In this document: positions 11,100 to 22,919 of the stretch, piece after piece
How the letters are laid out: each line of letters starts with the position of its first letter
Numbering within the stretch: position 1 is the first letter of the stretch
Source of the DNA: Gonocerus acuteangulatus
Lineage: Eukaryota > Arthropoda > Insecta > Hemiptera > Coreidae
Length of the DNA: 64,000 nt
Assembly (NCBI GenBank): GCA_946811695.1
Contig: OX328124.1
Location: 26,909,741-26,973,740, forward strand
Reading direction: 5' to 3'
The notes under the pieces: generated by a model
The model's input: the letters and a program-made list of their open reading frames with translations, nothing else
The model's database searches: none
Told to the model about the DNA's origin: nothing
Made by a program: the position numbers and the translations under genes

Positions 11100-12790
11100 A
11101 TAGCAAAATGGTTATCCTTTTTGTAACCGCAGCCTTGTTCACGCAGCTCTAGCATAGCAGCCATAGCTCTTTTCCACTTATATTTTATTGCTTTTAGTAG
11201 TTTTCATAAATATTTCATTAAAACGAATATGCTACTTACTTTGTTAGTACCTCGACGAGTTTCGTGTCATTCCTGACTGATTTCCTTTAAAATTATATGC
11301 AGGCCCTAGAAGTCAAGGGGTCTAAGTGACATTTTTGAAAAAAAAAAAAAAAAAAAAGAGTTAGATACAGAAATGGGTTGTGAACACTAAACTCTTGTGG
11401 GTAGCATCCAAGTAATTTTTTTGAAAGTTGCAGCCACACCAAGCTTGTGTTGTCTAGAGTAATGTCAGTTTTGTAATAACGACTTCTGTAAGTCCAGAAG
11501 GAAATTAAGGGGTCTATGTGCGGATTAATCAATTCATCTGAATATTGATCATAAACCGGATAACATATGTTCAAATTTGAATCCATTTTCCTCAAAACTT
11601 AGAGTTTGTTACTTCGACCCCCTGGCCTCTATAGTCCTCATGTGCTCTACTGGTTTCAAAGCTATTCATTCAGAGGAGATAATACGGTTTGTTTCATGAG
11701 TATGAAGTGTGCTTGTTGATAATTTTTTGTTGCTTATACACATATCCTGCAGGACACATAGGGAAATTGTCCGTTATTTTTCGTTGTAATATTAGCTGGC
11801 GAATTGGGTTAATAAACCCTTTGAAGTTTAATGGGTTGTCTAAGATAGCACTTTTAACAGACAATAATATTAATCGTGAACTGAACTGTGTACAACAGCT
11901 GAGTTCATAGAAATAAATATTAGGAAAATTTCCCCGAATGATGCAACATAGAAGATTATTAGATGACCTGAAAAGAACATAATATGACAGGAGAGCGAAA
12001 AATGAAATTATCTTGTGCATTTAATCGAAGGCTACGTTGTTTCGTAGTGCTATGCTAATGCTACATGGAATGAAATGTGTTTCGATTTTATTAAGTAAAA
12101 TTCTTGTACACGATAGTAAACAATAAAAAAAGTATCAATTTTATTTTCGAATTTCTAAATTATTTTCAATTACCAGCACTCCCTATGAATAGTATCGAAC
12201 ATCCTTTCTAACTTCTCTACTCCTTCCTATCTCTATTCCATGTGATTGAAGCCCTGTGGTTTCTAGTGGTAGTAATCAACCCTTGGAAAGAACAAAGAAC
12301 CGCTCGCCCATTGATCTAAAGATTTCTCAATTAAGATCAATCCATCTTAGCTAGCCGCACTGCGCTTCCAATCCTTCCAGATAGGTTTGCTCTTTTCGGA
12401 TAGTGGAAGTGGTCTTTCTAATCACGTGAAAAGATTAGGACCCGTGTCTTGTATTACATGGAGGTGTTTCATCACAAAGACAGTGCTAGATTGAATAATG
12501 TCTGCCTTGGGTGTTAAATGTCCGCCACGCGAGAACAGCGTGATCAAGCTCATATTTCTGAACAAGGCTGCTGATGGAAAAAAACATAACCATTTTGCTA
12601 TTATATATTTTATGTTATAAATTACTCAATATTTGATTAATGATAATGTGAATATTTTTTTGCACGCCATTCGATCTCGGTAAAAATATTATATACGTAT
12701 CCCGATGCCCTAGAATGAAAACCTCCTATTTAAAAAAAATACCTTTATAACTTTTATACGTTATTAGATGGATAAACTCATATTCATAAT
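11100..12790. other. No gene recognised
   Basis: A poly(A) run lies at 11337-11357. The remainder is unassigned; open frames of 73-108 codons on both strands look like chance. Confidence 0.4.
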
Positions 12791-12901
12791 ACTTGAGGTC
12801 AAAGAAACTTAATCTTACTCGTGCTATACGACAGAATATAAAACCTTGTATATTTCTCAGTAGCTATAATATCCATCCCATAACGTATAAAGGTATTTAC
12901 T

Positions 12902-12906
<5 letters not shown>

Positions 12907-12952
<46 letters not shown>

Positions 12953-13159
12953 TTCCAAGTTTTTATTCTCGGCCATCGATCTACTATACAGAACTGCAAA
13001 CAAGCAGTAAAACATTTCAAGCAAGAGCTCTTAGGCAATGTTTGCCAGTACATAAACACCAATACTCGGATACCCATTCAGGTACAGGCCACGCCCGACG
13101 TTGCTTAACTTCGATGATCAACGGGAACCGGTGCATTCAACGTGGCTATGGCTGTTGTC
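12907..13159 (-). mobile_element. 5S-rRNA-headed retroposon with poly(A) tail
   Basis: On the minus strand the right end (13159 down to about 13065) reads as a 5' 5S rRNA segment: ACAGCCATAGCCACGTTGAA, then CACCGGTTCCCGT, GATCATCGAAGTTAAGCAACG, TCGGGCG and GTACCTGAATGGGT. These include the internal promoter region for RNA polymerase III (A box, intermediate element, C box). The 5S similarity fades after that. About 110 bp of unrelated body follows, then a 44-base poly(A) tail (T-run at 12907-12950 on +). The arrangement of pol III head, body and poly(A) is that of a 5S-derived SINE, although a processed 5S pseudogene fused to other sequence is possible. I found no clear target duplication. 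Confidence 0.7.
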
Positions 13160-13480
13160 TGGTTTTACTATTATAATTTATACGAAACTAATCGTATTGG
13201 CAAAGGGGGAGATTGTGTTAATTGGATAAAAGGATAATCTTTAAAATATAAGTTGAACAAAATTTTTATTGCGAATATATTCTCACTACAATACTTATAT
13301 TTAAAATACTTGTTTAAGAACAATATTTTTCATTTTTTTATCCGGGTTATTTAGGCATAAATTATCGAATTTTCTACTAGTGAGCATAAATTGCCGAAAG
13401 AAACGTATAATAGAATGTGAGAAAATGAGGGGTCATTGAAATTGATACAGCAATATTTAAAAATTTGTCCTTGCGCTTTG

Positions 13481-14044
13481 TTAATTCCTAAACATAAGTT
13501 GCATGCGAAGCATGCAACGTTCCTTTGACTGTGAAACACCTACTAACAGACTGCATGAAAAAAAACAACCTACAGGCACCTCATGACCTTAGCGAGCTGT
13601 TAGCAGATAGCAGTCCATATATTGATACCATACTCACATACTTAATGACCACGAATGCATACAACGAAATATAACTGTATTACAAGTAACGCACAATTAA
13701 AATCAAAGACAAAATTTCTGATCTCAAAATAATTTTAGAGCAATTTGTCTATATTTTTGTGTCTTTGTTCTCTTTAGGTTTGATCCTACTTACTATTTTA
13801 TAAATTTTTGTTATGATTTCAATCATACCATTATTTTATTAATTATTATTTGCTACTTATTTTGTTTTGTATACATAATAAATGTATATATTTCTTTTTT
13901 TTTATAAATATGAACAATCAATGTTAATTATGAATGTAAATTTGAAAGTTTTTCCTTATTATTTTTATTTTTATTATTAATTTTCTTTGAGCAGATCACC
14001 CCTGTTGCGAAGCTCTTCAAGCAAATTAAAATTAATTCCTAAAC
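13481..14044 (+). mobile_element. Short I-clade LINE insertion with 13-bp target duplication
   Basis: An exact direct repeat TTAATTCCTAAAC at 13481-13493 and 14032-14044 delimits a 538-bp insertion. From about 13511 to 13674 it encodes the last 55 residues of the I-clade tail (CNVPLTVKHLLTDC, HDLSELLADSSPYIDTIL, ending NAYNEI). A long AT-rich 3' UTR follows, with 'ctgttgcgaagctcttcaag' close to the end, a motif shared with other copies. It is heavily 5'-truncated and non-functional alone. Confidence 0.85.
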
Positions 14045-14049
14045 TATAG

Positions 14050-14960
14050 GCTAATTTGATCGGAATTTGCAGTATTTGTATTTGGGCTCACGAGCCATAC
14101 TGACCTTAATTTCTAAAGAAGAACGTCGAAATAATTGAGGATAAGTAGGTCAGGTAAATCGTACATTAAATTCTTTTTTGAGCGTGTAGTTGTTATTATT
14201 TTTATTTAATCAAATAAAAAGGCAAATTAAAAAAAAAAAAAAGGATTTTATATCAAAATTTCTATATTATTTCACAAAATACATGTAAGGACCTTTTTCG
14301 TATCAACTTATCTCTTATAAATATTTTATGTGCCAAATTGGTGAGCTGTGTAATTTTCTTCCATCTCTTTTTATTACTTTTTCCTTCAATTTTCCTGCTT
14401 TCTCGTAAATTCTCTTCCACGCTCATTTAAAAATTAAATGAGCCTAGTCAAATTGTACAAAGGCAAATGGAATTACGGCGGAATAACAAGTCTCCCCCTC
14501 TTATCTGTAATTTTCTGAAGCATTTACCTCCCAAATAAAAGTGTTCATTAAAATGTCCCAATGATAATAGGATCCTTTGAGCTATTGGCTGATTAGGCCT
14601 GCAGGATGGGGTGGACTCACCCCTTCCTGTTCGTTCAGCTCCACCAATCACCGTTCGTAATGAACAGGTCTGCAAGGGTGGAAGAACAGTTAACATTAAG
14701 GTTGCAGTTCACAAGAGAAGGGTTATTCCATACAAAATCTAGTTAAAGAGCAAAACAAAAAAGTTAGAGAAAAAATGTTTTCATAATAATTTCCAGAATG
14801 AAAATAATTTAAACGTAATAATAACAGACTCGAACTCCATTTTAATATCTAATATAATATTTAAAATGATTTCATGTTAGTGCCAAGAAAATAATCTAAT
14901 GATACAAAGAAAATTATTTGACGATATCAAAAAGTAAATGATTTGACGTAATTGCAAAGA
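14050..14960. other. No gene recognised
   Basis: AT-rich sequence with a GC-richer patch at 14575-14690. Nothing I can assign. Confidence 0.4.
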
Positions 14961-14967
14961 CAACTCC

Positions 14968-15128
14968 ACGCGGTCTAGTGGCCAATGCCAAGGATTCTAT
15001 GCGGGTTCGAGTCCCGCCTGCAGAAACTTGAACTCTCATCCAAGAGCCCACCGAAAGAATTCCCTGCTCCACCATTGATGTTTAGGAAGGGTGACAACCT
15101 ATGGATAGCCCATACGCCATTAAAAAAA
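14968..15128 (+). mobile_element. tRNA-derived SINE with oligo(A) tail
   Basis: The head has an A-box-like GGTCTAGTGGCCAATGCC and a B box GGGTTCGAGTCCCGCC with tRNA-like spacing. The tail GTGACAACCTATGGATAGCC, then TACGCCATTAAAAAAA, resembles the tail of the 5S-headed SINE at 32.1-32.3 kb and of the SINE at 56.6 kb. It is transcribed, if at all, by RNA polymerase III from the internal boxes. It is not a functional tRNA because the acceptor and anticodon arms do not pair. Confidence 0.75.
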
Positions 15129-15129
15129 T

Positions 15130-15490
15130 CCAATAAAATGATTTTATTATGTTACTAATTATGAAACTGCAAATATAATAATTTTATTATACTACAAATA
15201 AAATGATTTGATGATATTACAAATAAAATGATTTTACGGTATTACATATAAAATGATTTTATGATATTACATATAAAATGATTTTATGATATTACATATA
15301 AAATTACTTTATGATATTACATGTAAAATGATTTTATGATATTACATATAAAATGATTTTATGATATTACCTATAAAATGATTTTTATGATATTACATAT
15401 AAAATGATTTTATGACATTTTAAATAAAATGATTTTAAAATATTACAAGTAAAATGATTTTATGATATTACAAAGAAAATTATTTTACCA
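15130..15490. repeat. 25-bp AT-rich tandem repeat
   Basis: About 11-13 units of a 25-bp theme (attacatataaaatgatttt plus atgat), for example with starts at 15241, 15266 and 15291. The edges are degenerate and the middle units nearly identical. It begins right after the SINE tail, whose end already contains 'aataaaatgattttattatg', so the array may have grown from that junction. Confidence 0.85.
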
Positions 15491-16154
15491 TAAACCACAA
15501 GTAAATACATGAAATTTAATTAATGATTATATATTTTGTTGAAAAATAAAATAAATTAAAATTTCCTTAAATCAAATAAATATAGATATGAAAACGAAAG
15601 TATAAAAATGTGTCGTAGATAGCCATTACTTAAAAAACATTGTCCAATCTCAATGCACCCACATCTTTCCATCTTATTCGAAGATTTCCCACCTGAAATA
15701 TATCATTTGTGTGGTGTTTTAATAAATCTGAGGTCCTTTTAAAATGTCTTTAGTTTAATGACTTTACTCACAAAGTTGAAGTCCTTTCGAAGCAATTCTA
15801 TCAACTATTTCATTCCCGTGTACTATGTGATCATAGTCATCGGAATTTCCCCCGCGAACACATGTCCAGATTTGGTAGCACTCATGGCTCAAAACTATTA
15901 TTATGAAAATATTTAGAAAAGCTCAGACATTGTCTTTATATAACGTAACATCCACCTCATAAGCAAAAGGACTAATCATATTTTAACGTATATTCCCATA
16001 TATTTCTAAACAAACGTTATATCAGTTCCTGGATCGAAGTGAACATAATTTCACGAGGCTTTAACATCTTTTTAGATTTAAAATTGGAACCTATAAAGTA
16101 TGAAGTTTTAATTTTTTTTTGTGTGTGTATGCATCAAATACAATAGGTATTCAA

Positions 16155-16705
16155 TGTTGGGCAAAACTAAAAACTAAAACTAAAATTAAAACTAAATTCA
16201 CTTTTTGGAATAAACTAAAACTAAACTAAAAATTGCAACCTAAAAAAAAACTAAAACTAAAATTTTACTAATTAATTGATTTTAACTAAACTAAAACTAA
16301 AACTAAATCTTTGGGAATTGACTAAAAACTAAACTAAAAATTTAGTTTAGTTTAGTTTTACTAAAATAACATGAATTAATATAAATCATATGTTATTTCG
16401 ATAATTAAGTAAATTATTAAAACTAATAGAACTTGCTTAAGAATAAGAAATTGTGGCTTTTTCTCGTAATTTGAAGACATATGTTCTTTGATAAACTAAA
16501 TTAGTTAACTAAAAACTAAAACTAAACTAAAATCACAAATTTAGGTCTCTTTTACTAAACTAAACTAATTGCATTACTAAAAACGGAGTCCATATGATTA
16601 ATAATTATACAAATCTAAAACTAAACTAAAACTAAAACTAAAAATATAACATTAATTTAGTTTTAGTTAGGGAAAACTAACGTTAGTTTAGTTTACTAAG
16701 TAAAT
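16155..16705. repeat. Degenerate AAACTA / TAGTTT repeat region
   Basis: Dense (AAACTA)n-type repetition on the + strand alternates with TTTAGT blocks (16343-16365, 16655-16700), so both orientations occur. A 'tgttggg' motif lies at each edge (16153 and 16714). It is unlike a telomeric repeat and encodes nothing. Confidence 0.7.
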
Positions 16706-16719
16706 ACCTACAGTGTTGG

Positions 16720-17715
16720 GTAGGTATTAGCTTCAAAATTATTTACTATCTATTTTTAACGATACTTTTGCGATAATTCAATACCAGCTGGTCACGTTCA
16801 CCGATAAATTAGAGGGAATAAAGTCAGCCAGAAAGAAGTTTAAAAGAGGATATTAAAAGGTTTAACAAAATGAACATGATTAGGAAAACGTTTATTAAAA
16901 TGTACGAAAAAAAAATAACTGAACAAAAACTCTTCTCAAAAAATGTGTTTAATGCGTCGAGAAGGGCGGGGCTTTATGAAACTTCAAAACTCATACATTT
17001 GCCGTTTCAATATTTCATCTCGAGTTGTTTTAAAATAACAGTTCGGCAGTAACTTCTGCCCATTATAACTTTTACTAGAGCATTAAACTTAGAACAACTT
17101 CTAATACCTATGAGTTTAGTGCTAATAGTTAACGGACTTCGTAATGGCAAAACTTATGAATCGGCTGAAATTAAAACTACCTTAAATCTGTAATAATACT
17201 AAATTTATTAGTGAATAAGATTCTCATAAAAATTCGAAATAATTAATAATTGAGGTTTAAGCTTTTAAGTTTTGTGTTTCATAGATTTTCATATGCCGAA
17301 AATACTTACTATCATATGCCGAATTTTAACATATATTTATTAAAGGGGCGGTCAAACTAAGCATTTACCTTAAAACCTTACAGTCTTCATGTAACCCCAG
17401 CTTGACTATAATGAACGAATATGCGGTGTTCACCGAAAAATGTATGTAGTGTACTAAAAAATTAGTTTTGACTTATCGATGGTTTCAGTGAACTTTTTCA
17501 CGTCATTAAGTTATTCAGAAAAAAATATGAATTTGATTAAATTCAATGAGGAAGGATGGATAAAAATGTTGTTTTCAAAACTAGCTCAATCGAAATTATT
17601 TTTATTTATAAACACTTTGACGGAGCTGATAATTTAAATAAAAAGAACCATCGGTAATTATACTCGAAATGATTGATTTGGTAGTGCGAAATGTTTTTTG
17701 TCCATCCTGTTAAAT
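16720..17715. other. No gene recognised
   Basis: AT-rich sequence with no supported feature. Confidence 0.4.
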
Positions 17716-17719
17716 TCAT

Positions 17720-19030
17720 AAAAATATATTGTGCAACCCTCCGAAATTCAAATACTATGGTTATGATTTGGAACGAGTCGATCGTTTTGTTTACCTGGGT
17801 GTTCAATTCTCATCCTCTGCTCTCTTTCTGGACGCCACAAACTATGCAATTTCTAAGTTTAAAATAGCGCTTGCCTCAGTCTTCAAGGCACTCATAAACT
17901 CTAAATGCCACAATTGGCTAGCTATTGGAAAAAGTTTCCGCGCAATAGGGAGATCGACTTTGGTCTATGGTGCACCGATTTGGAGCCTCCGATATTTGGG
18001 CTACTTAGAGCAGGCAGAAGTATCTTTCTTCAAAAGGCTTCTAGGCTTGGTTGGCTCAACTCCCAACCACATGGTAAGGCTTGAGACCGGGAGTGACTGT
18101 ATTAGTGTGCAAATCATGAAAGCATCGATAAACTGGCTCAGCAAAATACTACTGATGAACAATTCTCGCCTCGCTAGGATTTGCTACAACAGGCTAGTCA
18201 TACTGGACCAGTCTCCATCAAATAAGATGAAATTTAATTGGGTCACTCAAATTAAGAATATTTTTTATAGCATAAATGAGGAGAACATCTGGTTTAATCA
18301 AAATCCGCTAGAATTTCACATAAATAACAACCGCATAATTGGAGCTTACAAATCTAATTTAATAAACAAAAATCTTCAAGACAATAGAAACTCTTCGTTT
18401 AGCCCTTTAAACATACACATAATAGTTTTAACAGAGTCTCCACAAAATTACCAGAATATAAATTTGCCATTTCCAATAATAAAATTAATTGCCCAAATTA
18501 GAACTTCCGGAAAATACCATATGAGATTCACTTTCAGAAATCACTCTTACAAAATAAACCCAAAGTTAAACTGCAAACATTGTAAATTCGAAGAAAATAT
18601 TCTGCATATTTTTTTATACTGTCAGTTATATGAAAAATTTAGAAACACATTTTTGACGATTAGGCCAAATTTTATGGAGCAAGATTTCTTTCAATTGTTC
18701 AACTCCATCCAATCTACATACATGAACATATACAACTTTTTGTCTCACGCACTAAAAACTAGAGAGCTCTTTTTGAATAATGTAGATTAACCAATAGAAA
18801 ACATAATAAACGCACACTTTTTAGTAAATATTTTTGTTAGTATTTTTGCTATTATAATATTAAACATAAGAAAATGTAATTAGTGTATTATATTTGTAAA
18901 TTCTTATTAGATTAAGCATGGATTAAAAATATTTAATCTTAATAATATTAGACTAATCCATAATATATAAGTCCTTCCTCATGCAATGAGGATATTCCTG
19001 AATTGCATTAATAAAATAAATAAATAAATA
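17720..19030 (+). mobile_element. LINE C-terminal ORF2 fragment (R1/Jockey-like, no RNase H)
   Basis: An uninterrupted frame of about 350 codons (17729-18790) encodes the end of a reverse-transcriptase polyprotein. It begins in the thumb region with DRFVYLGVQFSSSA, continues with LVYGAPIWSLRYL and FFKRLLGL, and has a terminal zinc-knuckle-like cluster (CKHCKFEENILHIFLYC, that is C-x2-C-x8-H-x4-C). It ends in FLNNVD. The finger and palm domains and the endonuclease lie upstream in a full element and are missing here. The 3' UTR (18791-19030) ends with (AATA)n after 'ttgcattaataaaataaata'. The intact frame suggests a fairly recent insertion. The first codon in the frame is not a true start. Clade assignment is by motif similarity only. 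Confidence 0.8.
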
Positions 19031-19299
19031 TTGAGCAAGTTTTGATATGAAAATCCTCATAAATATATGTACTATATATTTGTCAAATACCACTCACTGA
19101 CCTATCATCGCCCAGCCCAAACCACTTGACAGAAAAAATTGAAATTTTGGATGGACACTCCCTTTAGGGTATAAATACTCGCTAAGGAATGTTTTTTTTG
19201 GAATTCAAATTTTTAAGTATATTTAGAGGGGTTTGAATTTTTACATGGAATTTTACAAACACTGTAGTGTGTCTATTTCATAGTATTCTTTTTAATGGT

Positions 19300-19840
19300 G
19301 CTTAATTTCAACTATTATGGATGAATCACTAGAAATAAACTGTGATTTTGTCCCTCATAGAGTTTACGCCATACCTGGTGATGGTCCATCGAAGGTAATA
19401 ATATACCGAACCCTTGCACAGCTTCCTCACCCATCAGCATCCCCAGTCAGAGCACTCTTGGTAATGCTCACAAATATAATGGGTGTTTCTTGTCCAAATA
19501 TAAATGACATCTTGGAAACATAAATTTTTAAATTTAAACGTAAATTTATCATTGACAACGAAATTTAACCTATACTGGTATAACTCCTGTTACTTAAGAT
19601 AACTGGTTATCCGTTTCTTGTCACTGGTCCGGAGGCCTCAGTGTCCAGAAACATTGTACTTTGACTACTTATCAATTGATGAATAACATATAGTATGACG
19701 GGAACCATGCTTTAATAAAGTGCAAAACATTATATAGTAGTTTATTTTGATGATACATTATTTATCGCAATAAAATAAATACTTATCTGCCGTGACGAAG
19801 CACGAGTAGCCAGCTACTGTATATTAAAATAAATAATGTG
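19300..19840 (-). repeat. Dispersed repeat W, uninterrupted copy
   Basis: Its reverse complement aligns with 55310-56470 over nearly its whole length. Shared landmarks are 'cgtgcttcgtcacggcag', 'aataatgtatcatcaa', 'aacctagagataac'-like blocks, 'ttaaaaatttatgtttccaag' and 'ggacaaaatcacagtttatt'. The 55-kb copy is split by a Jockey element; this one keeps the unsplit site at about 19752-19766. It is non-coding and unclassified. Confidence 0.8.
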
Positions 19841-20301
19841 CCCTGAAAATTAAGTCCTACACAATGACGTCCTTATCAATCTTAAATTCTGAATGTAAAT
19901 GCGTGCTTGTAGAGCTGATGGGTTCATAAACAGTGGAATAGAGTGATTACACCACGTGTAGCAGAGTTTAATCTAAGTGTCAGAAGAGGGCGGGGAGATG
20001 ATGTCTAGCAGAACAAGAGCTGATCTCTTGATCTCGCTGTGTGCTCTGAGTAAACAGCTCAGTTCCTCTTCAGCAAAGCCTTCATATACTAATTATCGGT
20101 CTATTTACATTCGGCTTTACTCATGTTTGTACTTACTCACCGTTATCTCTAGGTACTCTATCTTATCAATAGGTATCTCTTGATAGATAAGCCACGAATT
20201 TGCTTTGATTATTAGATCATTTTTAACTATTAATGGTATCCTTCTTCGTTAGCGGTCACGAACTCTGAACTATCATTTTGGTGAATGAGCATGGTGAATG
20301 T

Positions 20302-20303
<2 letters not shown>

Positions 20304-20343
<40 letters not shown>

Positions 20344-20590
20344 TAATCTCAAAAGTTCATTCTTGATCATATGGCACACTAAGGAGATAGTTTAGTCAGT
20401 ATTGTTCTCCAACCACCTGATTTTCCCCTTTGCATGTACTCATTATCGGTTGGGTGAGACTAGGGACAGTCTGGATCATTGACTCCGACCCTTAATCGAC
20501 GACACGAAAAGATAAAATCTTGGGGTCCTCCAGAACATTAGTGTGAGCTCAACCATTGAGCAAAACTCGCCCCTGTTTTTGTATAAGTGT
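20304..20590 (-). mobile_element. Diverged tRNA-headed SINE, family V
   Basis: On the minus strand the right end starts 'ggggcgagttttgctcaatg', the tRNA-like head also found at 61139 and 63800. The body follows, then a poly(A) tail (T-run 20304-20342 on +). It is the most diverged of four copies in the window. Confidence 0.7.
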
Positions 20591-20829
20591 GTATGGGTTT
20601 ATATACTTACAAACCTGGTACCGTGTTGGCTGCTATAACAGGAAGAAAAACGGCTCTCAATTTATTCCGCAAAAACCCGACAGACTTTTAAACCTCAGAA
20701 ATGTTTACATAAAGTAAATGAAGAATCTATTTTATCATCTGTATTGGTAACCATCTAATAGATGCGAAGCCCTTAAAATAAATAAATTATATATTTATAT
20801 ATATATAGAATCTTGAGCAGAAGTCTTTC

Positions 20830-21560
20830 AGAATAATGAATGAAGTTTGTATTTCATTCCGAAAAATGAATAACATTTTCATTCAGTATTCAGTCATTTA
20901 ATAACTAACGGAATTATTTTTATCTGTATTCATTATTGAATAAAAATGTATTAAATAACATTTTCATCCAAAAAGTAAACTTTATTGACTAAAAATGATT
21001 TATTTGAATGGAAATTTGTAATAATAATGTTGTAGTAATAATGTTACTAAATAAACATTATTTATTTGAATGAAAATTTGCATTGAATAAAAATTATATA
21101 TACGAATAAACATTTTTTAATCCTAATATGTTATAAATAAAAAATTAAAGAATGCAACTTTTCAATGTGTAAATAAATATGTATTTCTAGAACTAATTAT
21201 TGGTTTTTGTAGGTATATTATATAAAATATATCGAAAGTAATTGATTCAATGGGTTTTGTTTTTTACTCTGACAACATTGGTCGCGATATTGACAGTTTT
21301 ATTTTAAATGAACTAAAATAATGTACTATTCATAGTATAAAAATATCAGAGAATGAATAACTGAATGAATGATTAAATCCTTATTCAATAAAAATGTATT
21401 TGATTGATCATTGAAACAGAAATTTATTGAATAGTGAGCAAACCCACTATTTTTTTTATTCAAGGAATAAGAAAAATCATTTGATGAATAAATTAATCAA
21501 TGAATAAATTTATATTCAGTATAATTCATATCTATGATTATTGACTAATGCCTAACCCTG
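20830..21560. repeat. Degenerate TGAATAAA-type repeat region
   Basis: Repeated 'gaatgaataa', 'attcattattgaat' and 'aataaaaatgtatt' words occur in both orientations over 700 bp. It ends in 'actaatgcctaaccctg'. Its style resembles the AAACTA region at 16.2-16.7 kb. Confidence 0.6.
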
Positions 21561-22249
21561 ATATATCTGCCCCTAATGTAGTGAAGTTAGTAGGGCTTTT
21601 ACTGTGAGTATAGAGACAGGCACTCAGAGATCAGCCCTGCCTTGTGGATGGATGCATATTGATTGACTGCTTATCCCTCTTACACAGCTCACTAATCACT
21701 TAACGTCTCTCTCTAATCACCAATACTAGTCGTCACCAATACTAGTCGGGTCACCAATACTAGTCAGAGGTTCGAACCTACAACTCTCACTTAAGCTCAT
21801 CACTTGAGTATATGTGGTGCGTTTCAAGAGTAAATTGTGGATTATTGAACTTTCTTAAACACATTTACGATTAAGGCTGCCGGTTTTTACGAGCATTCTT
21901 ATGCTTCGGTCAAACGGGATGCTTGTTTGTGCGATTTACTGTACTGACATACAAGGACGACAGCGATGAAAATTAATCACGCATATGAAGATATATATAC
22001 AAGGAAGACTTACGGACGAAAACAAATCAATTTGCTTTTTCTTCCAATGTATTAAGCAATTAATTTCTTGTGTATTCGATTGTAAACCTCTCTAGGAAAT
22101 AACATTAAAGTCATATCACAATAGGATTTTTTCCATGCAGCAGATAATAAAATCTATCAGGTTTCATTCGGAAAAAAGAAAACATATTTTGGGGTTTTGG
22201 AGTAACCGATAAAATAATGTAGTGAGCTCCCCAAACTCTTCCCTCTCTA
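21561..22249. other. No gene recognised
   Basis: Contains three near-identical short 'caccaatactagtc' repeats at 21719-21763. Otherwise unassigned. Confidence 0.4.
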
Positions 22250-22265
22250 AAGCCTGCTATACACG

Positions 22266-22441
22266 GTCAGGCAGGCCTGTAAGTTAGACCTGAACAGTGC
22301 GCCGGAAAGCCGGTCGCCTGAACTTGTATATATTCGGGCTGCCTGAACAGTCTTAACTGACAGACCAGCCGGAATATATGCACGTTCAGGCGACTGGCTT
22401 TCAGGCGGACTGTTCAGGTCTAACCGACAGACCTGCCTGAC
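22266..22441. mobile_element. Foldback (inverted-repeat) element
   Basis: Two arms of about 78 bp are imperfect reverse complements around a short centre. 'gtcaggcaggcctgtaag' with 'ttagacctgaacagt' on the left pairs with 'tgttcaggtctaa' and 'cagacctgcctgac' on the right. Such GC-rich foldbacks are typical of non-autonomous DNA transposons. The target duplication is unclear and no transposase is present. Confidence 0.75.
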
Positions 22442-22794
22442 TACTATTTTTGTAGCCTGGTTTACTATTTTTTCCCCCACCCATTCCCTTCTCAAATAAA
22501 TGCATAGTAATAATATTTTCAAAATTGGGTTCTCTAAGATGCAATACTACGGTAATGTTGTTCTATATACGTTTTAACTTCTCAGCCAATCAATGTTTTT
22601 CTGATCAGTCCAATAATTCGTTCAAACACGCACCCAGTTTCATCGAGGACATACGTTTTATGGTGAATCTACTGAAATCACATTCAATGGGATATTTATC
22701 GCCGATTCTGAGACCTATGGATCTTTGATTTCGAATACTCCCCTTAGATGTCGCTCGTGCCTTGAAGAAGAGGAAAACCTCACAGCATATCGTC

Positions 22795-22900
22795 GATACA
22801 AATGCAGAGTATCGAATGTGAAAAAACACATTTTTCATTTTCAATTTTTCTGTTTTCTGTTGGACTGATGTACGTTGTGGTAAACTCTCGAAAATTAAAG
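22795..22900 (+). repeat. Partial copy of the MITE seen at 27.9 kb
   Basis: 'acaaatgcagagtatcgaat' and 'gtgaaaaaacacatttttc' and the following 'gttggactgatgtacg' match the left end and interior of 27859-28083. The right terminal repeat is missing. Confidence 0.65.
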
Positions 22901-22919
22901 AAAAAAAAATTATCAATTA

